The position numbers were made by a program, and so were the translations under genes. From the NCBI GenBank assembly GCA_021234155.1, contig JAJEKV010000002.1:25164617-25228616 (forward strand): a stretch of DNA of 64,000 bases. The letters are read 5' to 3'. Below the pieces are notes generated by a model. The model made no database searches. It saw nothing but the letters and a program-made list of their open reading frames with translations, and had not been told where the DNA came from. The stretch is from Isoetes taiwanensis (taxonomy: Eukaryota > Streptophyta > Lycopodiopsida > Isoetales > Isoetaceae). This document shows, one piece after another, positions 49,338-62,500 of this stretch. Within the stretch, counting starts at the first letter, position 1; the number at the start of each line of letters is the position of its first letter.

Positions 49338-49510
49338 GCCAAACCATAGGGAGAAGAGAGGAGATGCTATGAGAGCTGATGGAGAAAGAAAGGGACGTCC
49401 AAGCTCCTAAATAGAGCACTAGAAAATGACAAAAGTAACTAACCGCTAACTGCCTAGTAGTTCTAGAACCTTGTTTTCCTTCTATTCGGTGAAACGAAGG
49501 AAAACCTCAT
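49338..49510. repeat. 173-bp direct repeat, copy 2
   Basis: Second copy of 47164-47336 (TATA-like box at 49404-49416 on the minus strand). It ends at the junction where LINE F coding sequence resumes. The near-identity of the copies implies a recent insertion. Confidence 0.9.
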
Positions 49511-51535
49511 AACAACTGCATAAATTATATCACATAGCGGGATTGCATGAAGAAATGGATAGACAAGGTGATAATCTCACCTTTTCAGATGCAGACATAT
49601 TTGAAGGCTGAAATCACCTTCGTGTGGCAAGGCAGCTGATACACTTGGGTTGATGGCAGAGATGATAAAATGGGCTGGTCCAGCTGTAACCAGTGTCATC
49701 ACGAAAATGATGAATAGAGCGTTGGTTGAAGGCTTTCTCACACATGGCAAGTCAATAGAGTGGTACTAATCCATAAAGCAGGAGATGTCAGCGACCCAAG
49801 CAACTATAGAATGATCATGGTAAGCAGTTTGTTTTCAAAATTATTTGCCAAGCTTATAGAGATAAAGTTAAGTGATTGGGCAGAGATGCACAATGTTAGA
49901 GCATCGGGACAAGCAGGTTTTAGACCTAACAGGTCTACACTAGACCACTTAATCACTATGAGAGCAGTGACAGATGCTGTGAAGAAAACTAAAAAGCCGC
50001 TCTTTGCTTGCTTTGTGGATCTTACTAAAGCTTTCGATATGCTAAGAAGAGGGAACATTTGGGAATACATGGATCACATAGGGGTGCCACAGGAGCTCAG
50101 AAACGCAGTATCAGTATTATATGAGAAAGTGTTAGTAAGTCTATCTTTCCCGCTAAACAAATCCTGCAAAGCAGAGATAATTAGTAACATTGGGGTGAAG
50201 CAAGGATGCCCTTTATCCCCTACATTATTTGGATATATATAGACCAATTAGAGATGTGGATGCAGAGACATAGCGGAGGGGGGACTACACTTGCAGGGTA
50301 CTTGCTTATTCTACTCTTATATGCAGATGATATTGTTATCCTTGCTCGGAGTCACCACGATATGCAGAGGCACTTGGAGGCATTAGCCAATTTCTGTGAT
50401 GCTACTAAAATGCAGGTGAATTTGAATAAGACTAATATTTTCATTTTTGGAAAACGAGTTCATAATTTCCACTTCCAATATAGGGAGAAGAGGTGGAAAT
50501 AGCAGACACATATAAATATTTAGGGCTTATAGTGGACCACAATTATGGGTGGAACAAGGCAATTGGGCAACGTACTGATGCTGGGATTAAAGCACTATAC
50601 GCAATGCAGCAGAAATGTAGAAAAGCGGGAATTGTAGACTGGAAACTGAAGAAAATGTTATATCAAACCTTGGTCAGGACAGTTGTGTTGTACGGATGTG
50701 AGGTTTGGGGGGCCGGGCTCTCCCAAGAAATGTGGAAAAGAGTTGAGAAAATTCAAAAGAAATTTCTTCTTGCAAAACTAGGGGTTAAAATGCAAACCCC
50801 GTATCATATGATGCTGTCTGAAGCAGGGATGGAGATGTTAGAAGCTGAAGCATTATTTTTGACGTCAAATATGTGCAAAAGGTCCATGATATGGATGCTG
50901 ATAGGCTACCGAGTGATACAGAGTAGCCTTAAGGGATGGTATAATGAAGTGAGTAAATGGTTGGGTAAGTGGGGAATGGTGCTGTGTAGCGATGCCACCG
51001 CAGGAGGGCGAGCTAAGGGAATGGGTCTACGACATATCGTAGAAAGTAATCTTTGGTATAATGCGTGCAATTTAAAATGCATTTTACAAAAAAAAGAAAT
51101 TAACCCAAAGACTTGGTGAAGCAATCGCGATTCTTGGGTACTGCCTTTACTCTTTGGGGTAAAAAGACATTTTGTTGTGCGTATCAAGATTAAGGTTCAC
51201 ATCATTTGGGAGTGGAGGTTGGTAGATGGGGAATCTCCTCAAACTTACGACTTGTAAAACATGTGGAGCTGATGTGAATCGGAAGATGAGGCACACCTTA
51301 TTCTTCAATCGGCCCCTACCTAAAAATTTAAGGAGAAGGATGGGTATTCCTAACGGATCTCTTTTATATGAGAGTTCGCTATACGCCACCGCAGAACTAT
51401 CGCTGACTACTTGATAGAGGTGATGAAAGTGAGAGACATGTCAATAAGAAACTATAAACACCTACTAGAATTATATGAGGAAGAGAGGCGTAGTGAGATC
51501 CAACGACGCCCTCACAGGGTACATTAGAGTTTTAA
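49511..51535 (+). pseudogene. LINE ORF2 RT and C-terminus, copy F, frameshifted
   Basis: Resumes at LHKLYH. RT runs in 49760-50242 (PSNYRMIMVSSLFSKLFA, FVDLTKAFDML, GCPLSPTLFG), then a one-base deletion near 50233 shifts to 50206-50502 with YADD intact (about 50324). A further shift gives 50493-51119 (TYKYLGLIVDHNYGW, LGVKMQTPYHMMLSE). The finger region at about 51188-51320 is scrambled by many small indels. Confidence 0.75.
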
Positions 51536-51724
51536 TTATATGCAAAACCCCATTTCGTATATACCATCCTCTAGGACCCGGATGGTCTCCATAGACGGAT
51601 CTATAAACATTTCCATTTCATCCATCCTCTCTCTCCCCCATCTATCTCCGGCCACATGCTTCTCGTGGTTCTTTATCCTGCCACGGCAAGAGATACTTTT
51701 ATAACCGTGATAGCTCGAGATAAC

Positions 51725-51740
51725 GAGAGACAATTGTCTC
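51725..51740. repeat. palindrome GAGACAATTGTCTC after LINE F tail
   Basis: Part of a ~90-bp block (51660-51750) that also follows the tail of copy G at 53757-53850, where the palindrome extends to GAGAGACAATTGTCTCTC (53822-53839). Confidence 0.7.
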
Positions 51741-51830
51741 ATTGCTTAACGTTGGGGTTAGTATACATGTCCTACGTCCGCTGATGCCGCCTAGTGGTGC
51801 GTGACGCTAAAATACCATCTCCTCCATCTA

Positions 51831-51832
<2 letters not shown>

Positions 51833-51872
<40 letters not shown>
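51833..51872. repeat. (CT)n microsatellite before LINE copy G
   Basis: About 40 bp of TC repeat after CTAT units. Confidence 0.95.
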
Positions 51873-51875
<3 letters not shown>

Positions 51876-53757
51876 ACATGTCGACAGCATCATTATTTAA
51901 CAATGTTTTGGCGCGAAGGTTTCCCGCGACTTGGTACCGAATGAAAGTTATCCCCTGCATAAAGCCGAGATGAGAATGATCCCCGAAATTAACAATGATT
52001 CCGTTAGTAGTTTATATACAAATTATTTGTCGCTATGTCAATTGTAAATTGAGCACTGGCTGAAAACATAATGTTAGAGCAACCGACAGTAGTGCTTTAG
52101 ACCAAAAAGATTCACAGCTTTGATCATTTGGTTACTTTATGAAATAAGTGGTTACCCCTGCTAAGGGTAAGAAAACCCCTTTATGCCTTTTGTTGATTAT
52201 GCTAAGGCATTTGACACGTATCCGAGTAATTTTGTGGGAGAGGATGGAGTCCAGGGGTACCAAATTCATTGAGCTTAGACATGCGCTGAAGATACTTTAT
52301 GATAAAGTTTTGTACAGCTATCACCCCTCTACATTGAGCAACAATGCAATGCATGTGGTAGAGGAAAGTAAATGGCTTGAGGAAGCAGGTGCCCATTGTC
52401 GCCCACACCATTTGGCCTATTCATAGACCAATCGCGTGCTCGATGTCCGGAACATGGCGGGAGGGACCCCATTGTTGTATGCATGGTTCTCGTTTCCATA
52501 TGCCGATGATGTTGTTCTCCTTTTCCCTGCCTCGCTGGAAGGTACGCAAAGCAATAGATGTTACCGGGCACATTTCTCGTGGAACGAAAGATGAGGTAAA
52601 TACGCCAAAGACTGGGCATTTACGGTATTTGGGACAAATAAAGTAGATCATCTTAAATTTCTATCACGGTGAACCTCGTGGAAATTGTCACCAAAGTATG
52701 GGCATCTTAGGATACATGTGGATGCGCGTTAGCCGGAACTCACGTTGAGCATAGAGTAAATGGAGGCCCCGAAGCACTATATGCGATGCAAATGTAAAAA
52801 GTGGAAAAAAAGCGTAAATATGGACTTTAGCCCTGCTTACATTATATCGAGGCCGGTCCAAAACGCTTTGCTCTATGGTGGAAGCATGGGAAATGGATTA
52901 TCCAGAACTCGAAAAGGTTGAGAAAGTGCGTATTGTGCCCTGGAGAACGTAATTGGGTACTAAAAGCTCAAACCCATATGATATGTCGCTAGAGTGTGGC
53001 ATGATGCCACTAGGAAACAAGCCCTATGCAGCTTTACATATCTCTCTAAGTTGCTATTTGATACGCCGTAAGATAATGGCTAGCATTAGAAGAAAACAAG
53101 AGACAAGGGATGGTATCGATATTAGGGAATGGTTTGGTGAAGGGGGATGGACATTCATGGTATGGAGAATAAGGGCAATCTAAGAGAGTGGGCACGGAGC
53201 ACCCTCATTAGAAGAAGTCGTGGAGAGTCCCGAGACAAAAACATTTCTATAGACAAGAGAATCCTAATTTCAAGAGGCCAAATACCTCAAGGAAGGTGTG
53301 TCTTTTGCATTGCATGATGCTGTGATGCTTTAGCTCCCCATAGGCTTGGGGTTGTGCTTTTGGTGGGACGCCGGAGTATTCTATGAATTGAGATTTCGCA
53401 AAGTATGCAATATGGGAGAAGTAGAAGATGAATACATGTCATCGTAAGGTGCCCGGCTATACTCGTGGATTCGAGATAAGTACAAGATTCATCTCAAATT
53501 CTTGTCGAATTCTTTTGATATGCCCTCGACATCACATTGGGAAATACTTGAAGGAAATATTGATACAGAGAACAGCTTAATGAGCATTAAAGATTTGTAA
53601 TGTTATACATGATGAGAGATGGGAAGAGCTCCAATGCATTCTGTCGGCGATGCATTAGAGGATATCTTTTACAACGCTGAATATGTATTATTGATCGCTC
53701 CCCATAGACCGTGGTCGCACGCGAATAAATACAACAACATTTCATTTCATTCTACTG
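51873..53757 (+). mobile_element. LINE copy G (5'-truncated, noisy sequence)
   Basis: Fragments of RT (AKGKKTPL.., YDKVL; about 52140-52430), the post-RT region (about 52940-53010, the TPY.M.L.ECGMMPL motif) and the finger region (about 53400-53460) appear in order but in constantly changing frames. The end has ATAGACCGTGGTC (about 53704) and CATTTC units (about 53738-53753). The whole block recurs at 57700-59500 with different small indels. Confidence 0.65.
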
Positions 53758-53859
53758 TGGTGTTTTTATCTCGCGGCTATACGGGCGAGATAATTTTATA
53801 CCAGATAGTTTCTCGAGATACGAGAGACAATTGTCTCTCATTGCTTAACAAGCTAGCAT

Positions 53860-54459
53860 AGGATATATTCATATTTTTGCTATACGTGATTCAAGGCATC
53901 CCACCTGCCATTGATTTTACATGAAATGAAGCAACCAAAACGAGTCATGCTTTAGTACTTCACATCTTCAACCGCAATAATCGGCCGCCAAATCAACTCT
54001 CGCGAAGATTGTGTATGTAGAATCAAAAGCTAACTTTCACCAATATGTAAGTTTTTCTCAATATTGTTTTGCTCCAAATATGCCAGTTACAGCCGTAACA
54101 ACCGTTGGTATGGCTTTATCTCGCCTGTTAATGACCCATCATAAAATACTGATAATGGCTTAACCTCGCTAAGAAAATAGGAAAAAGCTCAGTTGAACTG
54201 CATTCACTAAAATCCACTCGGCTTCATTTGAAATCCCTCGCGGCGGGATTCTCAACAATGCTTTTGCCTCCAAGTATGACGATGTAACAGTCCAAGAGGG
54301 TAATGTTCCTTATATCGGGCCTCAAGAATGACCCACCGAAAGCAATACTCGATAGCCTGGTATTTCGATGCGTAAGAAAAACATGAAAAGCCCCTCCTTT
54401 TGATCTTCGATTATTAAAAACTACCTCACTTTTGAAGTAGTGGATTTTAATGAAGAGTG
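53860..54459. other. no recognisable gene
   Basis: About 600 bp of single-copy-looking sequence between LINE copies G and I. Nothing supportable. Confidence 0.4.
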
Positions 54460-55101
54460 TTCGTCAGTAAGTGGGGGAATGGTGCTAGAAGCTATGCCAC
54501 CGCAGGAGATTTGTTAAGGGAATGGGTCTACGACATATCGAGAAAAAATCTTGGCATAATGCAATCTTAAAATGGCATTTTACAAAAAGAAATTAACTCC
54601 AAAGACTTCGGTGAAGCACCGGGGACTCTGGGTAAGCCGCCTTTACTTTAAAAGACATTTGTTGTGCAAACTAAGATTAAGTTCACATCATTCGGGGAGT
54701 GGAGGTTGGTAGATGGGGGTAAATCTAAAACTTACCGCATTTAAAACATGTGGAGCTGATGTATCGAAGATGAGGCACACCTTTATTCTTCACCGTCTCC
54801 GGTGATACGCAACTTAAGGAGAAGGATGGGTATTCCCACCGATCTCTTTTATATGAGTCTGGCCATACCGGCCAAGCAAATTTAACTATCATCGGGCGGA
54901 TTCACTTTGATGAGGTGATGAAAGCGAGAGCATTACGTCAATAAGAAAGTTCATAAAACACCTACTAGAATTCAGGCGAAAGAGTATCACTGATGCCCTT
55001 TTATTGAGGGTACATTAGAGTTTTAATTATATGCAAAAAACCGATTTTGTATATCATCTTCTAGACCGGATGGTCTCATAGACGACCTATAAAACATTCC
55101 A
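54460..55101 (+). mobile_element. LINE 3' end, copy I
   Basis: Matches 50960-51600 of copy F over its whole length, including the finger region and a stem-loop (AGACCGGATGGTCT at about 55065-55078, outer AGACG at about 55080), but with many small insertions and deletions. Either a sister copy or the same sequence assembled twice. Confidence 0.65.
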
Positions 55102-55112
55102 TCTCTCTCTCT

Positions 55113-55148
<36 letters not shown>
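55102..55148. repeat. (CT)n microsatellite between LINE copies I and H
   Basis: About 47 bp of TC repeat with one CCCC interruption. Confidence 0.95.
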
Positions 55149-55151
<3 letters not shown>

Positions 55152-58100
55152 CGTACTGGACTTAGGGTTTCGGGCCGGCCGTAACTTCGGTGCCGGCGGC
55201 TCTCGCGATACCTGCGGTCGACAACGGAAGTTGGGCTCATGGAAAGTTTATTTCGGAAATTTTCCAACGTGTATAACATCAATACTTTTGATCAGTTTGG
55301 CAGTCCTGTAATTGGCATTTTCCGGACTGTACGTGATGCAATGCGTAGTAGTGGACAAAATGGCAAAAAAGAAACCCGGATCAGAGATGGGATCAAGTAA
55401 AACAAAAAGAGGTGGAACCGAGGGATGTTACCTACCATCATCGACTCAAAAATGAACAGTGGGGAGCTGAAGTATCAAGAAAACAGTGGAACCGGGTCTT
55501 TTCCTTACGCACGGCAAGCCCGTAGAAAACCGAGTGCAAAGGACTGGGCAAGATCTCCTGATGCCGCGGGCTGATGAGGGCAACCATGGAATTTCAACTT
55601 CGCTCTTAAGTGAAGACATCAATGGAGGCCTTCGGCCCAAACATGGTAAGGATTGAAATTTCTTTATAGCTCATGTGCAAGGTGGCGGAGAAACGTCACA
55701 TAAATATGATAATGGAATTAGGAGCGCAGCCTCAAGAAGGGGATTAAAGTAATTTGAAGCTTTCTGCTAAGCAGGCTCTTTGAGGAAGATAGTGATTGCG
55801 AAGATGATGGTATTATTGCGAAGAAAAGGACATCTCCGAATCCGTGCCACCATCGCCTTTATAGAAGAGCAAGAAAGGGAGAGAAAGTACTGAACATCCG
55901 CTTGATTGGCATACCTAATGCACTGGTGAAAGACCAAAGACATTGTTCAGCGCTTATGAAACGAATCAAGCAAGTGATAGATTCGTGCATTACAGATGCA
56001 TTTCTCGATTGGCAAGCAACCGATAGTGGATCGGCCACATTATTGTCAAATCTCGCATCAAAGGAAGACAAGATTAATATAATCAAAAAGAAGACTATGC
56101 TCAAGGAAAATGAAAGATTCGATCAATGATGATCTTACTTCAGAACCAAGAGTACAAGGAATAGGTGCAGCATCCTCAAGGAAGCATAAAAGTGGAAAAA
56201 GCTGCATCGCATCGAAGGTCATGGTGGAAAATCCGAAAATGCATAGGTATTTGATGACCCACCAGTAGATAAATGTTGGAACATAAATTTATTAGTCAAA
56301 AGATAAAATAGATGTAGTAGGATGATCTATTTTCAAACGTAGATGTTTTGTTCTTCTTAGAAACTTCTGTGAAATGAAGAAAAAAGGTTTACCGTGACAT
56401 TACATGGTTTATTAATCGTTGCACTTCGCTTTAGTACAATAAAGGCCGGCTCTCTTAAAAGGACATGGCGGATTCTGTACATGTAATAGTCGTGCATGAA
56501 ACACCCGTGAAAAATAATGAATGAAAGAGGATCATCGCAAAGATATCCGGGTGGAGTTGGCTAAGGCCGTAAAGGTAAGATCTTGTATGGATGTTACTGA
56601 GACACCATTTATGCATCTCGTAATTCACCGGATCTTTGATGACCCCTTTTTAGCTTTCTAGAACGATGTGCTTTCATTGTCACGCATGCATGCCCTCTAT
56701 TAGAGATTTCAATCCAGCGATTGTTACCAAAACAAGCAACGCATCGCTAGCATGGAAGGATCCTGGGAGGTCGAGGATGCTTTACTTTACAAGGAAGTAT
56801 CCCGTGAATGGATGAGCAGAACTACTACAGATAGAATAAGATGGCCTACACCCCAAGGCAAACTATGTGCTTAATATGTGCAAATGCGTTTGGATTTTAT
56901 TGGTTTATAATGGCACACAAAGGTTTCCGTGCATTGCAAGTGCACATGCGTAAATGCTTGTTGATCTCGCTCTTGCTACATCCCAGCTTCTGCGTGCATC
57001 GTGTAAGTTACATGTCTATAGGGAAGAGATGGAAAAGATCTCGCATCATACACCGATAATACTTGTGTTAAGCACTAAGAATTACATTATTTTTCACCGC
57101 ACTGTGTCTCTAAGCCTCGCGATAATGTGATGAAATATCATAAAGTGGAAAGCTATATGAAGAGGCGGAGGCAAGAGCCTCCACAACAAATTGGCCCATT
57201 AATCGGCGCAAATTATGACAAGATTGCAGAAGAATTTAGATAAGCGCACCGATTGTTTTATCCCCAGAAAAGATGAAAGGACGCTTAACAGTTGGTTATT
57301 TCGATGCGCCTTGTAGAGCAAAAGCATCATTTAAGGCAAGGGAGAAGACAGATTAAAGAAAAGAATATTTTGCACTCACTTTAAATCAAAAAGAAAAAGT
57401 ATGTATATCGAGACAAAGCAGAGTCGATCCGCGACACTACAGCGCATCCCAAAAATTTCGAATGAGCTTTAAGCCTAAGATGAAGCAGACTCCACTGAAA
57501 CCATGGCTTATTAAGCCGCCGCCGTAGTCGTATCACATGCCTGAGGCCAACGCCGTAATATTGACTTGCTGCGATGTAGGTCGGTGTTTTCTGATCTGAA
57601 GACTTAGAAGAAGGGTTAAGTCATCTTGCCAACGGAAAGTTTTACCGATTCAATCTGGCTTAGCCGAAATGTTCAAATAAGGTGTAACTCATAATACATG
57701 CCGTGATTGTTGTCATTATTTAACAATATGCAAAGGGTTTCCTCGCGACTTCGCAAATAACGTGAAGCATCCCTGCATAAAGCCGAGATGAGAATGATCC
57801 CGAAAATTCATCAACGATTCCGGGTTAGTAGCCTATATGCCAAATTATTTGGCCGCTAGCGTCAATTAAAAACGAGCAACCGGGCTTGAAAACATAATGT
57901 TAGGTCAATCGATGCGTGCTTTAGACCAAAAAGATCTACTGATCATTTGGTTACTTTGGCGAGCCGCGCTTTATCCGGGTTAAGGGTAAGAAAAAACCTC
58001 TTTATGCTCTTTTTGTTGATTATGCTAAGGCATTTTGACACTTTATTCTGTGAGTAATTTGTGTGTGGAGAGGATGGAGGCCCTAGGGGTACCCAATTGA

Positions 58101-59552
58101 GCTTAGACATGCAGTTGAAGATACTTTATGATAAAGTTTTGGTAATGTGCCTATCATCCCCCATATACTCAGCAAATGCGCAGCATGTGGTAGGAAAGTA
58201 ATATTGAGTGAAGCTAAGGTGCCCATTGTCGCCACCATTTGGCCTATTCATAGACCAATTGCGCTTGATGTCCGAATATATGGAGGGGACCCCATTGTTT
58301 AGATGCATGGCCCCTTTCGTTGCCTATGGCGCTTCATGATAAGTGTTCTTCTTCCCGCCTGCTGAAGGTACGCAATACGATACTTCGTGGAACGTAGTAT
58401 GAGGGTAAATATGTCAAAGACTAAGATGATGCATTTGGGAGCTAAAATAAAAGCAGATCATCTTAAATTCTATCATGGATAACCGGTGAAATTGTCAATT
58501 CTCAGCTATAAGCATTCAGGGATTGCCATGCACGGGCGCGCATCGGAACCTCCGCTGATGTTGTATAAATGGAGCACCATATAGCATGCGCGAAAGCGGA
58601 AAAGCAATATGGACTTTAGCCCCGAAGCCATACTCCAGCGCCGGTCCAAACGCTTTGCTCTATGGGTGTAGCTTATAAATGGATTATCAGAGAGAATCCC
58701 GGAAAAAGTTGAGGAAAGCGTAATATTCTTGAACGGTAATTGGGGCACGTTAAAGCCCAAACCCATATGATATATCGCTGTAGAGTGGCATGATGCCACC
58801 AGAGGCTGAAGCCCTCGCAACGCTACATATCTCGAAGTTGCTATTTCCGATGCCTAAGATATTTTGGCCAAGGCGAAGCACAGCTGTTCAGTTATAGTCG
58901 CGACAAAATCGATATTAGGTGGAAAATGATGAGGAAGTGGGGATGAATATCCCGTATGGAGAATAAGTGCTAACGAAGAGGAGTGGCATGAGCACTCATT
59001 AAGAAGCCTATATATCCCTAGACAAAAACATTTCTATAGGATGATATAATCCCACTTCGGCGAGGCCAAATACCCTTGCTGAAGGTGTGGCTCCTTTACG
59101 ATGATGATGCTGTGATGCGCCAGCCCCATAGGCTTGTGCCGAAGCGATTTCGAGCAATATTCCCACGACAATTGAGATTTTGCAGCGCGCAATATGGGGA
59201 GGTGCTGAAGATACAATCATGTCATCGTGAAGGTCTGGCCATACTCTCGTGGATTCCCAGATAAGTACAATATCCATTCAAACTCTTTGGTCGAATCTTG
59301 GCGCGCCCAACACTCCATTTGGGGTACCGGAAGGAAATATTGATACGCAGATAAACGTTAATGAGTATTCCAAGATCAGAATGTTATACATGATGAGAGA
59401 TGAAGAGCCCTAACGCGTAACTGCCGCGGAAGATGATTATATATAATCTTTTATAACGTTGAATATGTGACATTGATCGCTCCCCATAGACCCGTGGTCT
59501 TGCTGTGACGTAATAAATACCATTTTGCCTTCATTTCACGCATTTCTCCTCC
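55149..59552 (+). mobile_element. LINE copy H, near full span but riddled with indels
   Basis: ORF1 RRM-like half at about 55880-56130 (IGIPNALVKD, ASKEDKINIIKKK, INDDLT-like), endonuclease at about 56280-57200, RT at about 57620-58500, C-terminus at about 58500-59420 and an ATAGACCCGTGGTC stem-loop near 59492. The order and span (4.4 kb) match copy E, yet no frame stays open for more than about 100 codons. Confidence 0.65.
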
Positions 59553-59582
59553 CTTCCTCCTCCCTCCCTCCTCCCTCTCCTC
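59553..59582. repeat. degenerate (CCT/CCCT)n tract
   Basis: Pyrimidine tract between copies H and J, in the position where the other junctions have (CT)n. Confidence 0.7.
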
Positions 59583-62500
59583 AAGGGATATGGCAAGACC
59601 TAGAAAGGAGAGTGGTTCTAAGGAAGGCCTATTTTGCTGGCTTAGTCGCGGTCCCGCTGAGCCATGCAAATACCGTTAGTCCCGATAAATGCAAAAATAA
59701 TATGGAAGACGCCTGCTCCAGCGACGTTGGTGGCTGAAAGATGCCTGAGGATGCGCTTCGCCTTCGAGCGTCAGCCGCGAAAAGGAAAAAAAAATGCCGC
59801 AGTGGATTCAGATAGCCCTGCTCAAAAAGGACAGCTTGAAATCGGAAAGACTCCGCCATTGGCGTTAACCGCGCCTGATTAGGGTGATACCGTACCGAGG
59901 TTGCTTTATTTACCGATGTATGTCCGCACTAACCTCAATACTGCCTTTGGAAACGGCACAAGGAACGAGCATGGTATATCAATTCATCTTCATCGATAAC
60001 CTCGCAATTTCCGTTAAATCCATTACGCACGATCAACCTGGTATAAGCAACCCGGCTAAGAACTGTTGGCAATGGTTGCACGCAAAAGCAGCCTTGAAAT
60101 TTGTACAAGATCTTAAGGCCCTTTATGGACTCAAATGAAAACCTAACTCGAGAGCCAAACAAATGAGGGGTGAATTTATGGATTTTAAAATGCGTGATGC
60201 AAGCTGATTCGCACGGCTTGTTCCCAGGATGAGGCCCTGATGATGAAGTATATAGAAAGCACTCCGTGCACGCAGCTGTATCATCGCTTAGCGGAACAAT
60301 GTAATGGTGAAGTCGGGCAATTATCTCATGGAGGACCAAGACGCAGACGAATCGAAAGACTAAACATTCGGCCTTGTTGGTTTTCCGAAGAACCAAAGGA
60401 GAACATTGCAGCTAAGGCTAGTTCTTTCTATCTGGATAAATTACAATGTCCAACGCAGAAAGTGTTAGATGCTTTCTCGTGGCTGGGAGACCTAACAAAA
60501 TGCTGCATGCTTGTGGTCAAGGTTTCCAGCAATCGAGAGTCCAAAAGTTCGAAGTTCCAAAAAGAGTATCACGAAAGGAGAAGGAGCTTCAGCTGAACGT
60601 AAGACTGATCATGGCTTATGAGGAGCACAAGGAAGAAGTCCCAAAATGAAGGAAGCCAAAAGGAACGGTCGGCTTGTCCCAAGAAGCGGGAAAAGTAGTA
60701 ATAGTAGAAGGTGAATCGAAAGTTAAATGGCAGCCCTCGCATAGGGATTTACCAGCACTACCGGTGATGCGCCTAAACATCAACAATAATCGATGCGAGT
60801 TACGTATTAGGGCAATGCAAGGTACTGCAGCAAAGAAATTTTGAAATTTGTACAAGATCTTAAAGTACTTTTATGGATCAAATGAAAATCGAATCGAGGT
60901 TTCAAGCAACAAAATGAGGGGTGAATTCATGATTTTAAAATGCGATGCAAGTCGATTTTTTGTACATGAGTCTCGATAGATGAGGCCCTGATGATGAAGA
61001 GGAAAGCATCAGCACAAAGAGCAGTTTATCATCGCTTATGAGGCCTGTGAACAATGTAACAGTGAAGTCGGGCAATATTCATGGAGGACCAAGACAGATG
61101 TGAATCGTATAATTAAAATATCTGCCTTGTTGGTTTTCTCAAGGAACCAAAGGAGAACATTGGCAGCCCAAGGCTTCTTTTCATTTGACAAATTACAATG
61201 TTCAATGCAGAGTGTTAGATGCTTTCGTAATAAGATCACCGAAAACGCGTATGTTGTGGTCAAGTTTGCTAATCGAGAGTCCAAATGGAAGTTCAAAAGA
61301 GAGTATTGCCGAAGAGATGGGGAATGGGCGACTTTGACGATGAGCAGATGAGGAGTACAAGAAGGAAGTCTCAAATGAAGGGAAGCTTACAAAAGGAACT
61401 ACGAAGGTTGTCTCGAAGAAGGGAAGTAGTATAGTATGTGAATCGAGTAATGGTACTCAAGATAGGATTTACCACCGCCGTGGTGATGGCCGACATCAAC
61501 ACACCGATGCAGTGAGAATGTAGTGACTATGGGAGGTCCATTAAAAAAGGTACTACATTTTTTCTTGAAACAGGAGAGCATGAGGAATATGGTCACCTGG
61601 ATATTGATGGTTTTGTTACACCTGTGGTCCTCAAAGATGGAGGCTTAAGGATATGGCTAGATTGCTTGCTTTGTACGTGATGAATTTGTGCATTTAGTGC
61701 GTTCCAGATGATAAGGCACGTGACCATCCGATTGCCGCACTGGGGTCCGTACTCATATATATAGTCAAGTGCTATTTCCCACCCTTTAGGTCTCCCACGA
61801 TAACTCGGTGAGCCAGACAGATGATCCTTCTCACAAATCGAAACATGAGGCATTCGGCCGAGTGACACGCTATGTTTCATTGTTGCGATTTCAATGGGCT
61901 TAACCGCAGTGCTGTGCAAATATGGTTAGCATGTAAGGGGACCCCCGAATGGGTTGAGATGCTGCATTTATATCGAACTCCTGTAAATTGCTGGGATAGG
62001 GCACCCAGAGCAAGATACGCAGGCCTCACCGCAAGGCAATCATGTATTGGCTTTTGCAGTGATTAAATTTGGTAATCTATACGGCATCCAAATTTCGTGA
62101 ACAGGGGTCGGCATGTCGAGGTGCTAGCGTGGTAGATTATGTCTCGCGAAGCCTTCCTTTGCTCAATATGTGACTAACATGGCCATTGAAAAGATAACAT
62201 TGAGTCGATCACGCTCGCTCATTGACATTGATATTGCGGGTATACCGGCAGATCCCAGGCCGAACCAACCTTAAACCTATCATGCGATATGATAAAGCTG
62301 AAATATACAAAGATTACCGTGGGAATGTAATTTCTACCATTTCCGCCGTATGAGCGAACACATTAGTCATACTACCCAAGTGATCTTAGAATCTTACGGG
62401 GTTTTGTTTTATCTCCCATGTATAAAGGGAGGGGCCGCTTATGTAATGGGTGGTTTGACCAATGCAAGCCAAAGATGTAAGGTTCCAAATGGCGGCGGGG

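Larger units (their letters stand above)
46648..49511 (-). mobile_element. 2.86-kb insertion: tandem pair of related elements in LINE F
   Basis: Two units share both ends. Unit 1 is about 46648-47336 and unit 2 about 47339-49510. Both start AGAACTACTATGGGCAA and end with the same 173-bp block (47164-47336 and 49338-49510, one difference seen). ACAACT flanks the insertion on both sides (46642-46647 and 49512-49517), a candidate target-site duplication. Unit 1 has a minisatellite; unit 2 has a minus-strand ORF. The superfamily is not recognised; the ends are not TG..CA and show no clear terminal inverted repeats. Confidence 0.55.

Noticed and set aside
46648-49511. Helitron assignment for the insertion in LINE F
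   Set aside because: There is a hairpin near one end, but the terminus reads CTCAT and not CTRR, and a flanking ACAACT duplication is present, which Helitrons do not make.
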